A stretch of DNA of 64,000 nt from Amygdalobacter indicium (GTDB taxonomy: Bacteria > Bacillota > Clostridia > Saccharofermentanales > Fastidiosipilaceae): assembly GCF_029101545.1 (NCBI RefSeq), contig NZ_CP118866.1:1116001-1180000 (forward strand), read 5' to 3'. Shown here piece after piece: positions 1 through 9,882 of the stretch (the first letter of the stretch is position 1; every line of letters begins with the position of its first letter). A program made the translations under genes and the position numbers. The notes under the pieces were generated by a model. The model was not told the origin of the DNA. It saw only the letters and a program-made list of their open reading frames with translations, and searched no databases.

Positions 1-1512
1 CTTTATTTGACCCGGATAAGCCAATTCTTCTTCGATCTTCTGACAAATCTCATGCGCCTTCAACGCCATCTCGGCATCGTCGACCAACTCGGGATTGACA
101 ATAACACGAATTTCACGTCCGGCCTGAATAGCGTAAGCTTTAGCCACGCCGTCAAAAGATTCCGTCAGCTTCTCCAACTTCTCAATTCTCTTGACATAAG
201 TTTCCAAGTTCTCACGTCTTGCACCCGGTCTTGCCGCCGAAACGGCATCAGCCGCCATAACAAGAACCGCAATTTCACTCTTAGCTTCACAATCGCCGTG
301 ATGTGAGGCTATTGCGTTTACAACAACTTCCGGTTCCTTATATTTTTTCGCAATTTCAACGCCCAATTCAACATGTGTACCTTCAATTTCAAAGTCACAT
401 GACTTGCCTATATCATGCAATAAGCCCGCACGTTTCGCCATTTCACTGTCCAAGCCCAAATCAGCCGCCATCATCCCGGCAATCTTGGAAACTTCAATAC
501 AGTGTTGCAAAACGTTTTGACCGTAACTTGTACGATATTTCAAACGTCCCAAATAATGTCGCACTTCCGGTGCCATACCGATGATTCCCGTCTCAAAAGC
601 AGCCTCATCACCCGCTTTGACAATCATCTGGTCTATCTCTTTGGTCGCTTTTTCAAACATTTCTTCAATCCTGGTCGGATGAATACGACCGTCCTGAATT
701 AATTTTTCCAAAGTCATTTTGGCAATCTCGCGTCTAACCGGATTAAAGCAGGAAAGAACAACCGCTCCCGGTGTATCGTCAATTATGATATCAACACCCG
801 TAACAGCCTCAAAAGCACGAATATTACGGCCCTCACGCCCGATAATACGTCCTTTCATCTCATCACTCGGCAAATCGACAACGGACACTGTAGTCTCGGA
901 AACAAAGTCCGAGGCAAAACGTTGAATAGCCGTAACCACGATGGAACGGGCTTCCGCTTCCGCTTTTTCCTTCGTTTCATCTTCCATCCGCTTGTACATT
1001 ATCGCCATATCGCGATAATAGCGTTTCTCGGCTATGCTGAGCACCTGCTGCTTGGCTTCTTCCAGACTGAGTGAAGCAACTTCCTGTAAAGCTACCTCTC
1101 TTTCGGCCTCCAAAGCCTGTAATTTCGCTTCTCTTTCGCTTAATTGTTTATCACGCGAATCAAGTTGAATCACCCTCTGCGCATTCTGTTCCAACTTACG
1201 ATCAAGATTATTCTCTTTCTGCTCCAAACGGTTACGCTCTTTGCTGAAATTCTCTTTTTCACTGCGAATTTCCTGATCCAACTGCAATTTAGCCTTGTGT
1301 ACTTCTTCCTTAACCTGCATGAGATAGTCACGTTTGACTTTCTCACCCTGGCGCTTAGCTTCTTCGATAATCTCATTTGCATTTCTGTTCGCTTCAGTTT
1401 CTTCTGCCTGTAAAGCTTGTCGAATCTTACTAAATTTCGAGTTAAAGAGGAAGTATGCTATTCCGAAGCCTACAATAAGGCCGACTGCAGCTATTAATAA
1501 TATTTGCCACAT
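1..1512 (-). CDS. rny: Ribonuclease Y (C-terminal end cut by window edge)
   Basis: Membrane-anchored endoribonuclease that starts mRNA decay. The 504 codons present begin with a single N-terminal membrane helix (about residues 3-20), then a long charged coiled coil (about 25-180), a KH RNA-binding domain with the GRIIGREGRNIR signature, and an HD domain with a visible LLHDIGK motif and a following SHHGD. The reading frame is still open at base 1, where the residues match the family's conserved end (AYPGQIK), so only about 15 residues should be missing. The ATG is preceded by GGAGG at good spacing. It is divergent from the pseudouridine synthase at 1760. Identification is secure from motif order and length. 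Confidence 0.96.
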   Translation of the reverse strand, partial: MWQILLIAAVGLIVGFGIAYFLFNSKFSKIRQALQAEETEANRNANEIIEEAKRQGEKVKRDYLMQVKEEVHKAKLQLDQEIRSEKENFSKERNRLEQKENNLDRKLEQNAQRVIQLDSRDKQLSEREAKLQALEAEREVALQEVASLSLEEAKQQVLSIAEKRYYRDMAIMYKRMEDETKEKAEAEARSIVVTAIQRFASDFVSETTVSVVDLPSDEMKGRIIGREGRNIRAFEAVTGVDIIIDDTPGAVVLSCFNPVRREIAKMTLEKLIQDGRIHPTRIEEMFEKATKEIDQMIVKAGDEAAFETGIIGMAPEVRHYLGRLKYRTSYGQNVLQHCIEVSKIAGMMAADLGLDSEMAKRAGLLHDIGKSCDFEIEGTHVELGVEIAKKYKEPEVVVNAIASHHGDCEAKSEIAVLVMAADAVSAARPGARRENLETYVKRIEKLEKLTESFDGVAKAYAIQAGREIRVIVNPELVDDAEMALKAHEICQKIEEELAYPGQIK

Positions 1513-1759
1513 TCTGAACACCTCCATATTCAATTGTCAAAGTTCATTTATTCTTACAATAAGTCATAAAGTTCCGCTGAAAACCTGCACGGAAATAAAA
1601 TTCCCGTCCCGGCAAAGCGAAACAGTTTAATCAACTATCGCTTATAAAATAAAACAACAAAACTATGGTAATATAAAAAGACTTTTTATTCAACTGTAAA
1701 CCTATAATTTACGTCACATAGGTCTTTAAATTTATGAGAATTATAAAGAGGTTCTATTT

Positions 1760-3160
1760 ATGGTGTTGGAGCTTGTTTTTTCCGAAGCGGACAGCGGTTT
1801 ACGTGCCGTCGATGCTTTACGCCGCCATTATAACTTTTCCAATCGGCGGATCAAGCAAATTAAATTTCACGGATATTTCAAATTAAATCAGCAAACTGAA
1901 CTTCTTACAGTCACGGTCAAAGCCGGAGATGTTGCTGAGATTGTTGACGATATATCGGAGCTTAAGCCTTTAACGCTCAAAGAAGGTGCCGCACAATATG
2001 TTATTTTTCAAAATCGCTGGTTTGTCGCTTGTAATAAACCGGCCGGCATGTTGACTCATCCCAATTTTCATCAGCCGGAAAATTCATTAAGTAAAAAAAT
2101 CAGCGACTCGGAAGTTCATTTAATTAATCGTTTGGACAAAGACAGCTCCGGACTTGTATTACTGGCAAGCAATGCTTACGCCCACGCGCTTTTTGCCGCT
2201 TTGCCGGAAGAAAAATATTATCTTACCTGTGTTTACGGGCGGGTGGAAGCTGTGAATGCGGGAGAAGAATTTTTGCCGAAAGATGCAATTTTACAAGTTG
2301 AAGAGATCCTCGCCTCCGGTTTGCTGCCTGAACTTGAAGGTGCTGCCCGAACGGCTTACATCGCTTATCCTATTTGTCGACGTGAAGGTTCAATTATAGA
2401 AAGAAGAATCAGCAGTGATAAAGGGAAAAATTGTCTAACTTTTTATCGTGTCCTCGGATATAATCCGGAAATTAATGTCTCCCTGCTGCTTTGCCGTATC
2501 GTTACCGGTCGTACGCACCAAATCCGTTTACACTGCTTAAGTATCGGTCATCCTTTGCTCGGAGAAACTCTGTACGATTTGAGGGCGCTGGCGGAAATGG
2601 CTAAGTTGCCGCTGGCTGAACGGCATGTATCTTTCAAAAAAGAAATAGGAGCGGAAGAACAGTTAAAATTGGATGAATTAAGGTTCAGCGACAATCCTTT
2701 AAGCACTTGTGCCTACCGCCGGCTTTTAAGCAATTTACTTGAGCTGCCACCTGCTGATCTTAGTAGCGCTGCTATTCTCACAGCGCCGCTATATCGGCAA
2801 TATTGTGAATTGAATCAGCTTTGTCAACGTCAGTTTCTCCACTCCTGGTGCTTAAAATTCGCTGACCCTCTCCCGCAGGCGCAAACGCCGACTTCTGCCA
2901 CCCCTGTAACCGCTTCTTATTGCCTCTTTGCCCCGCCGGCTGAAGATATGCAAAATTTTCTCAACTGCAATTTCCCGCAGCAGGCCGCCGCTTTGAACGC
3001 TTTTCAAAAGACTCATTTTCAAATCGCGCCTGCGGACGAAACGACAAATCTGCAAACTGTAACAGCGGCTGAAAGTCTCCGACAAAAAGCGCAGGACTTA
3101 GCTTTAAACGGCCGGCCGCTACCGGATTTAAAGCGCTACTATGAAAAATATAAATCCTGA
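1760..3160 (+). CDS. RluA-family 23S rRNA pseudouridine synthase with C-terminal extension
   Basis: Predicted to convert uridine to pseudouridine in RNA. An S4-like N-terminal RNA-binding region (about 1-70) is followed by the RluA catalytic core. The motif NRLDKDSSGL carries the catalytic Asp at about residue 126, and GRTHQIRLH lies near residue 250. Family members are usually about 300 residues; this one has 466, with roughly 180 extra C-terminal residues in which I recognise no domain. The start has an AAAGAGG ribosome binding site. It is the only plus-strand gene in the first 35 kb and converges with recN. The exact target uridine (RluC/RluD/YlyB-like) cannot be assigned from sequence alone. 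Confidence 0.88.
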   Translation: MVLELVFSEADSGLRAVDALRRHYNFSNRRIKQIKFHGYFKLNQQTELLTVTVKAGDVAEIVDDISELKPLTLKEGAAQYVIFQNRWFVACNKPAGMLTHPNFHQPENSLSKKISDSEVHLINRLDKDSSGLVLLASNAYAHALFAALPEEKYYLTCVYGRVEAVNAGEEFLPKDAILQVEEILASGLLPELEGAARTAYIAYPICRREGSIIERRISSDKGKNCLTFYRVLGYNPEINVSLLLCRIVTGRTHQIRLHCLSIGHPLLGETLYDLRALAEMAKLPLAERHVSFKKEIGAEEQLKLDELRFSDNPLSTCAYRRLLSNLLELPPADLSSAAILTAPLYRQYCELNQLCQRQFLHSWCLKFADPLPQAQTPTSATPVTASYCLFAPPAEDMQNFLNCNFPQQAAALNAFQKTHFQIAPADETTNLQTVTAAESLRQKAQDLALNGRPLPDLKRYYEKYKS

Positions 3161-3176
3161 TTCATCTCGCTGCCGT

Positions 3177-4973
3177 CTACGCTTGGACCTGCAACGCGTC
3201 GTGTCTTAAAGCCTTGGCCAACTTGACAGCTTCCTGCATGTCGCTCTCGCCCGCCAACAAACGGGTCAGCTCGGCCACAATTTCACTTTCGTCCAGATGT
3301 TTTACACAACTTGCTGTAGTATTGGCCTCTCGGTCACTGCTTTTATATACCTGATATACATTATCCGCCTGTGCTACAATTGTCGCCTGGTGACTTATAC
3401 AAATCACTTGATGCGTCCGGCTCAACTTTTTCAAAGCGCCGGCTACAGCTTGAGCAGCAGCCCCGGATATTCCTTGATCAATTTCATCAAACAGCAATAA
3501 CGGAACTTTATAGATATCTGCCAAAATTACTTTCAGAGCCAGAAATATTCTTGAACTTTCGCCGCCGGAAGCAATTCTCGCCAAGGGCTTCAATTCTCCG
3601 CCCAAATTGGCTGCCAGCAGAAATTCCGCCCGATCATAACCGTCTGCCTGTAATTTATTGGCATCCGCCGTAATATTTACAGCAAAGCGTAAATCCGGTA
3701 AGGCTAATTCTCCTGCCACCTTGCAAACTGCTGCTTCCAATTTCCCGGCAGCTTGCCGACGTTTTTCGTGTAATTCTGCCGCTACAGCGCTCATCGTCGT
3801 CCATAATTCCGTCGTTTCTTCGACCAGTTTTATGCGGCTTTCTTCCGTATCGTTCAACAGCCGGATTTTTTCCTGCAATTTAACGCCGTAAGTACGAACT
3901 TCAGCCAAATTTCCGGTTTGAGGCGCATATTTTTCCACTAAACTCTGTAAAACGTTCAGGCGTTTGTCAATACGCATCACTTCCTGTTCGTTATACGGCA
4001 AGTTATGCAGATAATGCGTGATTTCCAGCTCCAGATTATTCATTTCTTCTGTTAAGCGACTGCATTCCTGACTTAAAGTTTGCAACTTCGGACTAATTTG
4101 TGCCGCTTTATCCAAAGCTTGCCGACAGCGTAAAAGTTCCTTGGCGATACTGCCGCTGTAAGAGTTTTCCGAGTCACCGCCGAAGTCCGAGTTCAAAGCT
4201 TGTTCGGCTGTCTGTAAATACTGCAGCAAGTTCTCCAATTGTTGATATTTTTGCCGGCGTTTATATAAATCGTCGATTTCAGAATCAGAAAAGTCCGCCT
4301 GTTCGATTTCATTCACTATGTCCTGCATCTTCCGTAAAGCACTTTCCCGTTTCGCCGGATCGGCTATCAGATGCTGCAGTGCTCTTTTTTTCTCCTGATA
4401 ACAGCTGTACAGTTCCTGTAAACGGGTTTTTAAGTCCTTAACTTCCGGCCCGGCGTAATTATCCAGAAAAATAAGATGTTTGTTCGGATCGGCTAAATCC
4501 TGTTGCTCGTTCTGGCTGTGAATATCTGCAAGGTAAGTTCCCAATTTGCGCAAGTAGCTCAAATTCGTAAGTTCATTATTAATATAGATTCGATTCCGCA
4601 TAGCGGCATTCAATTTCCGGGTAATAATTAACTCCGCCTCCGCAAAATCGCTTACAGTCGTCGAAGCTGCCGCTGTATCTGTCTCCATGTCCATGTCCGT
4701 GTCCGCAGCAGTGTCGGCGACGCAAAATTCCTGCAAAATCTCAGGCGGTAGATAACGCTCAACTTGCGTAAATTGCGCACTTACTTTCAACTCTTTATCT
4801 TTTCGGCCCAATAAATCGCTGCTCAGACGGCTGCCTGTAATCGCCTTGACCGCAGTCAGAAGTAAAGATTTGCCGGCTCCTGTTTCACCGCTGATGCAAG
4901 TCAGGCCCGGATAAAAATCGAGGCTGCAATTTTTAATTAAAGCAAGATTATCAACTTCCAAATGACTTAACAT
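3177..4973 (-). CDS. recN: DNA repair protein RecN
   Basis: SMC-like ATPase acting early in double-strand break repair. It has Walker A GETGAGKS near residue 30, long coiled-coil arms in the middle, the ABC signature ASGGESSR, and Walker B LLLFDEID near the C-terminus. I chose the ATG at 4973 because AAGGAGG sits just upstream, inside the end of argR, and the protein then begins with the typical MLSHLEVDNLALI. The longer upstream reading frame only overlaps argR. At 598 residues it is slightly long. A Thr/Asp/Ala-rich low-complexity insert (about residues 110-130, with alternating Asp, Met and Thr) lies between the first lobe and the arm. It is the last gene of the nadK-argR-recN run. Confidence 0.95.
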   Translation of the reverse strand: MLSHLEVDNLALIKNCSLDFYPGLTCISGETGAGKSLLLTAVKAITGSRLSSDLLGRKDKELKVSAQFTQVERYLPPEILQEFCVADTAADTDMDMETDTAAASTTVSDFAEAELIITRKLNAAMRNRIYINNELTNLSYLRKLGTYLADIHSQNEQQDLADPNKHLIFLDNYAGPEVKDLKTRLQELYSCYQEKKRALQHLIADPAKRESALRKMQDIVNEIEQADFSDSEIDDLYKRRQKYQQLENLLQYLQTAEQALNSDFGGDSENSYSGSIAKELLRCRQALDKAAQISPKLQTLSQECSRLTEEMNNLELEITHYLHNLPYNEQEVMRIDKRLNVLQSLVEKYAPQTGNLAEVRTYGVKLQEKIRLLNDTEESRIKLVEETTELWTTMSAVAAELHEKRRQAAGKLEAAVCKVAGELALPDLRFAVNITADANKLQADGYDRAEFLLAANLGGELKPLARIASGGESSRIFLALKVILADIYKVPLLLFDEIDQGISGAAAQAVAGALKKLSRTHQVICISHQATIVAQADNVYQVYKSSDREANTTASCVKHLDESEIVAELTRLLAGESDMQEAVKLAKALRHDALQVQA

Positions 4974-4974
4974 C

Positions 4975-5445
4975 TTACGCCTCCTTATCCGCCAGTAAAT
5001 CGGCCCGCAAATAAGAAGTAATCGCCTCGGCATCCTTACGCTCGAAACACAACAGCCAAACCTGGTCGGCATCAGCTATGGCTCCGGCAATACCGCTTAA
5101 TTGAATACGTAACAGATAATCTTTCATAATCCCGGCATATCCGGGCAAGAAATGTAAAACAATCAAACAATCTGCACTTATCACCCGCACGCAAACTGTC
5201 CGAAAAAGCAATTTGAGCGCCTGCAAATCCGTATTATCGGCAGGCGGCAAAGGTAAATTATATATTTGCCCGCCGGCGGCATCTCTGGTTTTACTGACCC
5301 CCATCTCCGCCAAGTCACGCGATAAAGTTACCTGGCTGATTACAACTCCGCTTTCCTTGAGCAGGTCAACTAATTGTTTCTGAGAACTTATATTGTTACA
5401 TTGAATCAATTCTGCAATTTTTGCTTGCCGCACATATTTTCTCAT
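4975..5445 (-). CDS. argR: ArgR/AhrC-type arginine repressor
   Basis: Transcription factor of arginine metabolism, normally a hexamer that needs L-arginine. The winged-helix N-terminus carries the family signature in the form SQVTLSRDL (about residues 37-45). The C-terminal oligomerisation domain is present, but the ligand-binding segment reads GAIADADQVW where the family has a G-x-I-x-G-D-D pattern, so one of the two arginine-contacting Asp residues appears lost. At 156 residues it has normal length. It lies 10 bp downstream of nadK and directly before recN, the usual place in Firmicutes. The ribosome binding site is GAGGGGG. The family call is firm; arginine dependence is less certain. Confidence 0.92.
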   Translation of the reverse strand: MRKYVRQAKIAELIQCNNISSQKQLVDLLKESGVVISQVTLSRDLAEMGVSKTRDAAGGQIYNLPLPPADNTDLQALKLLFRTVCVRVISADCLIVLHFLPGYAGIMKDYLLRIQLSGIAGAIADADQVWLLCFERKDAEAITSYLRADLLADKEA

Positions 5446-5455
5446 GCTTTCCCCC

Positions 5456-6367
5456 TCAATGCGTCTTCAATTTTTCTTCTAAATCGGCCACAAAGCTGTC
5501 ACTGCTGAAAGTGATGAGATTAACCGAATGAACGGAACGTTTAATATTCAAATTAACCGTCGGCGCAATCTCACCTACAACTTTACCGTCAATTACCAAG
5601 CACAAATTTTCTTTTTGATCTTGAGGAAAAGACAATTGCACTTCACCCGAGCTGTTGACAATATAGCTGCGATTATGCAACGTATGCGGGCAAATGGGGC
5701 TTATTTCCAACACTTCAGCCTGCGGATCGATAATTGCTCCGCCGGCAGCCAAAGCATAAGCAGTCGAGCCTGAAGGCGTACAGACAATAATTCCGTCAGC
5801 CGGAATTATATCGGCCAAAGTATGATTAACTTCCAAGCGGAACTTGGCAATACTGCTGACATTTTTCCGATTAAGCACCAGATCGTTGAAAACCGTATAA
5901 GTTTTCAACAGTTTATCGGCTTGAAAAACTTCACAATTAAGCAGCAAACGCGGGCTGAGTTCACATGCGCCCTTAATGATAGCCTGTAATTTTTCGGCGT
6001 AATCATACTGCGTCATTGCTGCCAAAAATCCCAAACGGCCCAATTTCAACCCGACTAAAGGTAAATTATGTTGTAAAGCTCGTCCGACTGTTTCCAAAAA
6101 AGTACCGTCACCGCCGACTGCAACATAAAAAGCGGCCGTCGGGAAAGCAAAAGGCAGATTGTCTTCTCGCCAAAATTGCGGCATGGACTCGTTGGTGAGC
6201 AAACGCGCGGTAATCTCTGTTAATGTTGTTGCATCTTTAGCATCCAGTATTACCCGTATTCCCTGCTCGGATAAAAAGCGGCTGAGTTTCACCGTATAAA
6301 CCAAATCAGGATCTTTCACACTGTTAACGTAAAGAACAGCATACTCCGGTACTTGTAGTCTCAGCAT
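5456..6367 (-). CDS. nadK: NAD kinase
   Basis: Phosphorylates NAD to NADP in the cytosol. It has the diagnostic GGDGTFLETV motif (about residue 70) and the PSGSTAYALAAGG loop (about 185) that contacts NAD. The reading frame can be extended to a TTG at 6379, but the ATG at 6367 has GGAGG five bases upstream and gives the normal length of 303 residues, so I prefer it. It sits between dxs and argR, an order common in Clostridia. Confidence 0.95.
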   Translation of the reverse strand: MLRLQVPEYAVLYVNSVKDPDLVYTVKLSRFLSEQGIRVILDAKDATTLTEITARLLTNESMPQFWREDNLPFAFPTAAFYVAVGGDGTFLETVGRALQHNLPLVGLKLGRLGFLAAMTQYDYAEKLQAIIKGACELSPRLLLNCEVFQADKLLKTYTVFNDLVLNRKNVSSIAKFRLEVNHTLADIIPADGIIVCTPSGSTAYALAAGGAIIDPQAEVLEISPICPHTLHNRSYIVNSSGEVQLSFPQDQKENLCLVIDGKVVGEIAPTVNLNIKRSVHSVNLITFSSDSFVADLEEKLKTH

Positions 6368-6477
6368 TTCTACCTCCAATTATTTATTAGCGCCTTTACA
6401 AGCATAATCTGCAGTCTGTCGGCGCAAACGTCGAAGCTGTTTCCGCTTTACCCCGACACGACCCCGACACATAATAA

Positions 6478-8625
6478 TTATACTTGTAATTCGCGGGCGA
6501 TGCTCTCGCTGTCCAAGCCGTAATCGGCCAACAATTCCTCAACCTTGCCCTGTTCTATCACCTTCAAAGGTAAATTACGCAACAGAAGCGGACAATTATA
6601 ATGACATACTGACGCCAAAGGCGAAGCACCGCAACTTTCTTCCAAAATAATAATTTTGCCGGCAGCCGCTAAAATTCGCTGCAAAGCACTTGCCGGTATC
6701 TGCATATCCCTGATGCAGCGGCTGTAATTAAAGCAATCGACAACTGTTACAGTTTGTTTGATACCCTGTGTATGCAGACGCCGCCATACAGCTTCTATCG
6801 CCGTTGCCGTCAGCCGACTTGAAGTCAGCACCACCACCGCACCTTCCTTTATCACCGGCGCAGCAGCCGCAATATCAAAGGAAGAAAGCAACAGATGTAC
6901 ATAATCACAGGAAAGTTCCACTAAATCCGCCTGTAATTCTTTACCGTTCTCCGGTAATTTGCAATCCTGAATCGCATAATCCTGCACTTCGAAACCTATC
7001 CCGTTGTTTAGCGGCGTAAACGTATAAACTGCAGCCGTTGTCCCCGTCAAGCTGTAATCTTCCACCTTCATATCCTCGTAAAAAGCAGCCGGCAAACAAC
7101 AAAGCCCGCGATAATACCGCAAAGCCAGCGCTCTTTCCGATTCATTCCGCAAAGCTGCCGTCAAAAATGCCTTAAGAATATGCGGCTGGGAAACATTTAT
7201 AATATCCAAATTAGGTAAAGAAGCTAAGAAAGGTAAACTATATATTCCCTGGTGAGTCGCCCCGTCTTCTCCTACCAGACCGGCCCGATCAATAGCCAAA
7301 ATTAAAGGCAATTTCTGTAAACAGACATCATGCACGACAGCATCCAGTGCCCGTTGCAAAAAAGTGTCATAAATAGCGCAAACGGTTTTTATACCCTGAC
7401 TTACCAAACCGGCGCCGTAACAAACAGCATGCTGTTCCGCAATTCCCACATCATAAAAACGCTGCGGATATCGGGCGGCAAAGTCATTCAATCCCGTTCC
7501 TTGCGCCATCGCTGCCGTTATACAGACAAAGTCGGCTTCAGTTGCCGCCTCCATTATTGTTTGCGAAAAAATGGCCGTAAAAGGCAGCGACTTGAGCGCA
7601 TCTTGCCCGAATTTAACTGTTTTTGCTTTTAGCAGGGGCGTCGGCAAGCCTAACTCATTCTGTAACCTGTAATCATGCGCTTTGACGCCATGATAAGTTA
7701 CCGGATCTTTGACCGCAAGCTCAAGTCCGTGCCCTTTTTCGGTCAAGACATGGAAAAGTGCCGCCTGTTTGAGCGTTTTCAAAGCCTGCAGGTTCGATTC
7801 GAGTAAATGATAATCATGTCCGTCTGTCGGGCCGTAATAACGGCAACCGTAACGCTCGCAAAAAAATTCTCTTTGCTGCCCCAATTTTGAACGTAAAAAA
7901 GCTTTCAAGCTCTTACCGCAACGTAAGAGGGCGCGACCGATTTTTCCTTTATTTTGTAAAGAAGTTTTCAGGCGCTGTTTCAAATTCAAATATTTACCGC
8001 TTAAGCGCAAACGGCTTAATTCTTTAGCCACGAAGCCAACGTTTTTATCGATGGACATAGCGTTGTCATTGAGAATAATCAACAAATTCGGCTCCAAAGT
8101 GGCAATATTGTTCAAAGCTTCCCACGCCATGCCGCCTGTTAAAGCGCCATCCCCGATAACAGCGATAACTTTGGCATCACTATGTTTAAGTTTGAGCGCC
8201 GCGGCCATACCTAAAGCAGCCGAAATTGAAGTTGTCGCATGTCCGGTAGCAAAATGATCATACGGGCTTTCTTGCGGCTTAGGGAAACCGGACAATCCGT
8301 TTTTCTCTCGTAAATTAGCAAAATCCAAAGCTCTACCGGTAAGAATTTTCCAAGCATAGCTTTGATGCCCGACATCCCAAATCAAACGATCCCGGCTGAA
8401 ATCGAAAGTCCGCAGCAAAGCTACCGTTAACTCGACAACCCCTAAATTACTTGCCAAATGACCGCCGTGCAAAGCCACCTGCTCCGTAATAAAGTCACGC
8501 AATTCCCGACACAACTCGGAAATTTGCGTCTCGGAAAAGCAACGCAAATACTCCTGCTGCTGATTAACTGCCATAATCAAAGGATATCTTTTACCGACAT
8601 AAGCGGCAAAATCCAGCTTATTCAT
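6478..8625 (-). CDS. dxs: 1-deoxy-D-xylulose-5-phosphate synthase
   Basis: First enzyme of the MEP isoprenoid pathway: thiamine-diphosphate-dependent condensation of pyruvate with glyceraldehyde 3-phosphate. Seen are GGHLASNLGVVELTVAL near the N-terminus, the ThDP-binding GDGALTGG, the pyrimidine-domain VGEDGATHQG, and DVGIAEQHAV with the catalytic Glu. At 715 residues it is about 80 longer than usual. The extra length is mainly near the start of the C-terminal transketolase-like domain (about 540-600), which is poorly conserved. It starts five bases after the ispA stop, with the ribosome binding site likely inside the ispA end. Together with ispA it makes an isoprenoid pair. Confidence 0.95.
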   Translation of the reverse strand: MNKLDFAAYVGKRYPLIMAVNQQQEYLRCFSETQISELCRELRDFITEQVALHGGHLASNLGVVELTVALLRTFDFSRDRLIWDVGHQSYAWKILTGRALDFANLREKNGLSGFPKPQESPYDHFATGHATTSISAALGMAAALKLKHSDAKVIAVIGDGALTGGMAWEALNNIATLEPNLLIILNDNAMSIDKNVGFVAKELSRLRLSGKYLNLKQRLKTSLQNKGKIGRALLRCGKSLKAFLRSKLGQQREFFCERYGCRYYGPTDGHDYHLLESNLQALKTLKQAALFHVLTEKGHGLELAVKDPVTYHGVKAHDYRLQNELGLPTPLLKAKTVKFGQDALKSLPFTAIFSQTIMEAATEADFVCITAAMAQGTGLNDFAARYPQRFYDVGIAEQHAVCYGAGLVSQGIKTVCAIYDTFLQRALDAVVHDVCLQKLPLILAIDRAGLVGEDGATHQGIYSLPFLASLPNLDIINVSQPHILKAFLTAALRNESERALALRYYRGLCCLPAAFYEDMKVEDYSLTGTTAAVYTFTPLNNGIGFEVQDYAIQDCKLPENGKELQADLVELSCDYVHLLLSSFDIAAAAPVIKEGAVVVLTSSRLTATAIEAVWRRLHTQGIKQTVTVVDCFNYSRCIRDMQIPASALQRILAAAGKIIILEESCGASPLASVCHYNCPLLLRNLPLKVIEQGKVEELLADYGLDSESIARELQV

Positions 8626-8630
8626 AATGT

Positions 8631-9662
8631 TTATTGCTTCCGTCCCTCCAAAGTCCGCAACAAAAATCCGACAGCCTCAAGGGCTCGACTTTCCCGCCCG
8701 AGCAAACGGGAAATAGTTTTAAGTCCGTTTTGCACGGCTGCCAGCAATTCTTTTTGTCGCTCGACCAGATCGTCTTCATCGACAAACTGTAAAATATTCT
8801 TCGCCGTTCCTACTTCATTCCGATCCAAATAGTCATCCTGCAACTGAAAAAGCAGGCCCCAATTTCCGGCCAACTTTTCCAAATGCAACATTATTTCGTT
8901 ATCAACTTCTGCAAATAATATTGCCGGTATAACAATAGAAGCTTGCAACAAAGCGGCAGTTTTACCCGCTATACAAGTTAAATAATCGGCTAAACTGTCC
9001 TGCTGTAACGGCACACCCAAGTCCAAAACCTGCCCGCCGACCATGCCGTTTGCTCCGGCTGAATCACCTAAACGCAAGCGCGCTCTTTCTACCCGCCGAT
9101 ACAAGGCCGGACTTAAATCAGCTTCTCCGGCTCCGGCTGAACGTAAAGCCATAGTCAACAACGCATCTCCGACCAGAACTGCCGTCGCTTCACCGAATTT
9201 TTTCTGGACGCTTAACTTTCCGCGCCGATAAGCGGCATTATCCATAGCCGGCAAATCATCGTGTACCAGGCTGTAACAATGAATCAATTCCAACGCCGCC
9301 GCAAAATTCCAGGCCAATTGCCACTTGTTGTAAAGCTCCGCCTTATCTGTCTGTAATTTCGCCGAATCATCCGAACGGTTCGGACAAAATAAAGGCAAAG
9401 TTTCGCCTGTTTGACCTTCCAGCCAAAAAAGTGACCACAGCAGGCACAATAAAGGTCTGATGCGCTTACCGCCGTCCAGTGTGCTGTACTTCATTGCTGC
9501 CGTAAATTCAGCATAAACAGCACGTGAAGCTTGAACTGCAGCGGTATTCAGTGAAGCGGCAGCCGACGAAATCTGCAAATACGACGTCAAACTGTAAGAA
9601 TTAAGTTGTTGCGCCAAAACCTGTTCAATACTATTTTGTAAAGTCGTTATCATCTCCGACAT
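8631..9662 (-). CDS. ispA: Polyprenyl (farnesyl/geranylgeranyl) diphosphate synthase
   Basis: Chain-elongating prenyltransferase of the IspA type. The first Asp-rich motif DDLPAMD and the second QLQDDYLD are both present, with Lys-Arg-Ile-Arg-Pro (GGKRIRP) upstream. It has 343 residues from the ATG at 9662. That start overlaps the end of xseB by 32 bp and has GAGGAAA about nine bases upstream; a start at 9653 is also possible. A 40-residue low-similarity stretch sits just before the first Asp motif, so the protein is longer than the usual 290-300. It lies between xseB and dxs, as in many Firmicutes. Product chain length cannot be read from sequence. Confidence 0.93.
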   Translation of the reverse strand: MSEMITTLQNSIEQVLAQQLNSYSLTSYLQISSAAASLNTAAVQASRAVYAEFTAAMKYSTLDGGKRIRPLLCLLWSLFWLEGQTGETLPLFCPNRSDDSAKLQTDKAELYNKWQLAWNFAAALELIHCYSLVHDDLPAMDNAAYRRGKLSVQKKFGEATAVLVGDALLTMALRSAGAGEADLSPALYRRVERARLRLGDSAGANGMVGGQVLDLGVPLQQDSLADYLTCIAGKTAALLQASIVIPAILFAEVDNEIMLHLEKLAGNWGLLFQLQDDYLDRNEVGTAKNILQFVDEDDLVERQKELLAAVQNGLKTISRLLGRESRALEAVGFLLRTLEGRKQ

Positions 9663-9879
9663 TGAAATCACTTTCCTCATTTCCCACAAGTTGCTTGATT
9701 TTACCGGCAGCTTCAGTCAGTTTCTTTTCACAAACGGCGCTCAGTTCCGTTCCTTGCTTAAACAAAGATACCGCCTCATCCAAAGTCGTTTCTTTCGCTT
9801 CCAACTTGCTTACAACCGTCTCCAACTGTTTCAATGCCTGTTCAAAGGTGAGTTCTTTATCCGTTGTCTCTGTTGCCAT
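9631..9879 (-). CDS. xseB: Exodeoxyribonuclease VII small subunit
   Basis: Small subunit of the single-strand-specific exonuclease VII. Eighty-two residues with the family pattern TFEQALKQLETVVSKLE, then a Leu-rich helix ending in KLTEAAGKIKQL. The acidic tail after residue 65 is variable in the family. It starts four bases after the end of xseA and overlaps ispA, so translation is probably coupled across the three genes. Confidence 0.95.
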   Translation of the reverse strand: MATETTDKELTFEQALKQLETVVSKLEAKETTLDEAVSLFKQGTELSAVCEKKLTEAAGKIKQLVGNEESDFNVGDDNDFTK

Positions 9880-9882
9880 AAT

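Noticed and set aside
9631..9689. Upstream start of ispA at 9689
   Set aside because: The extra codons lie wholly inside xseB and lack a ribosome binding site; 9662 fits better.
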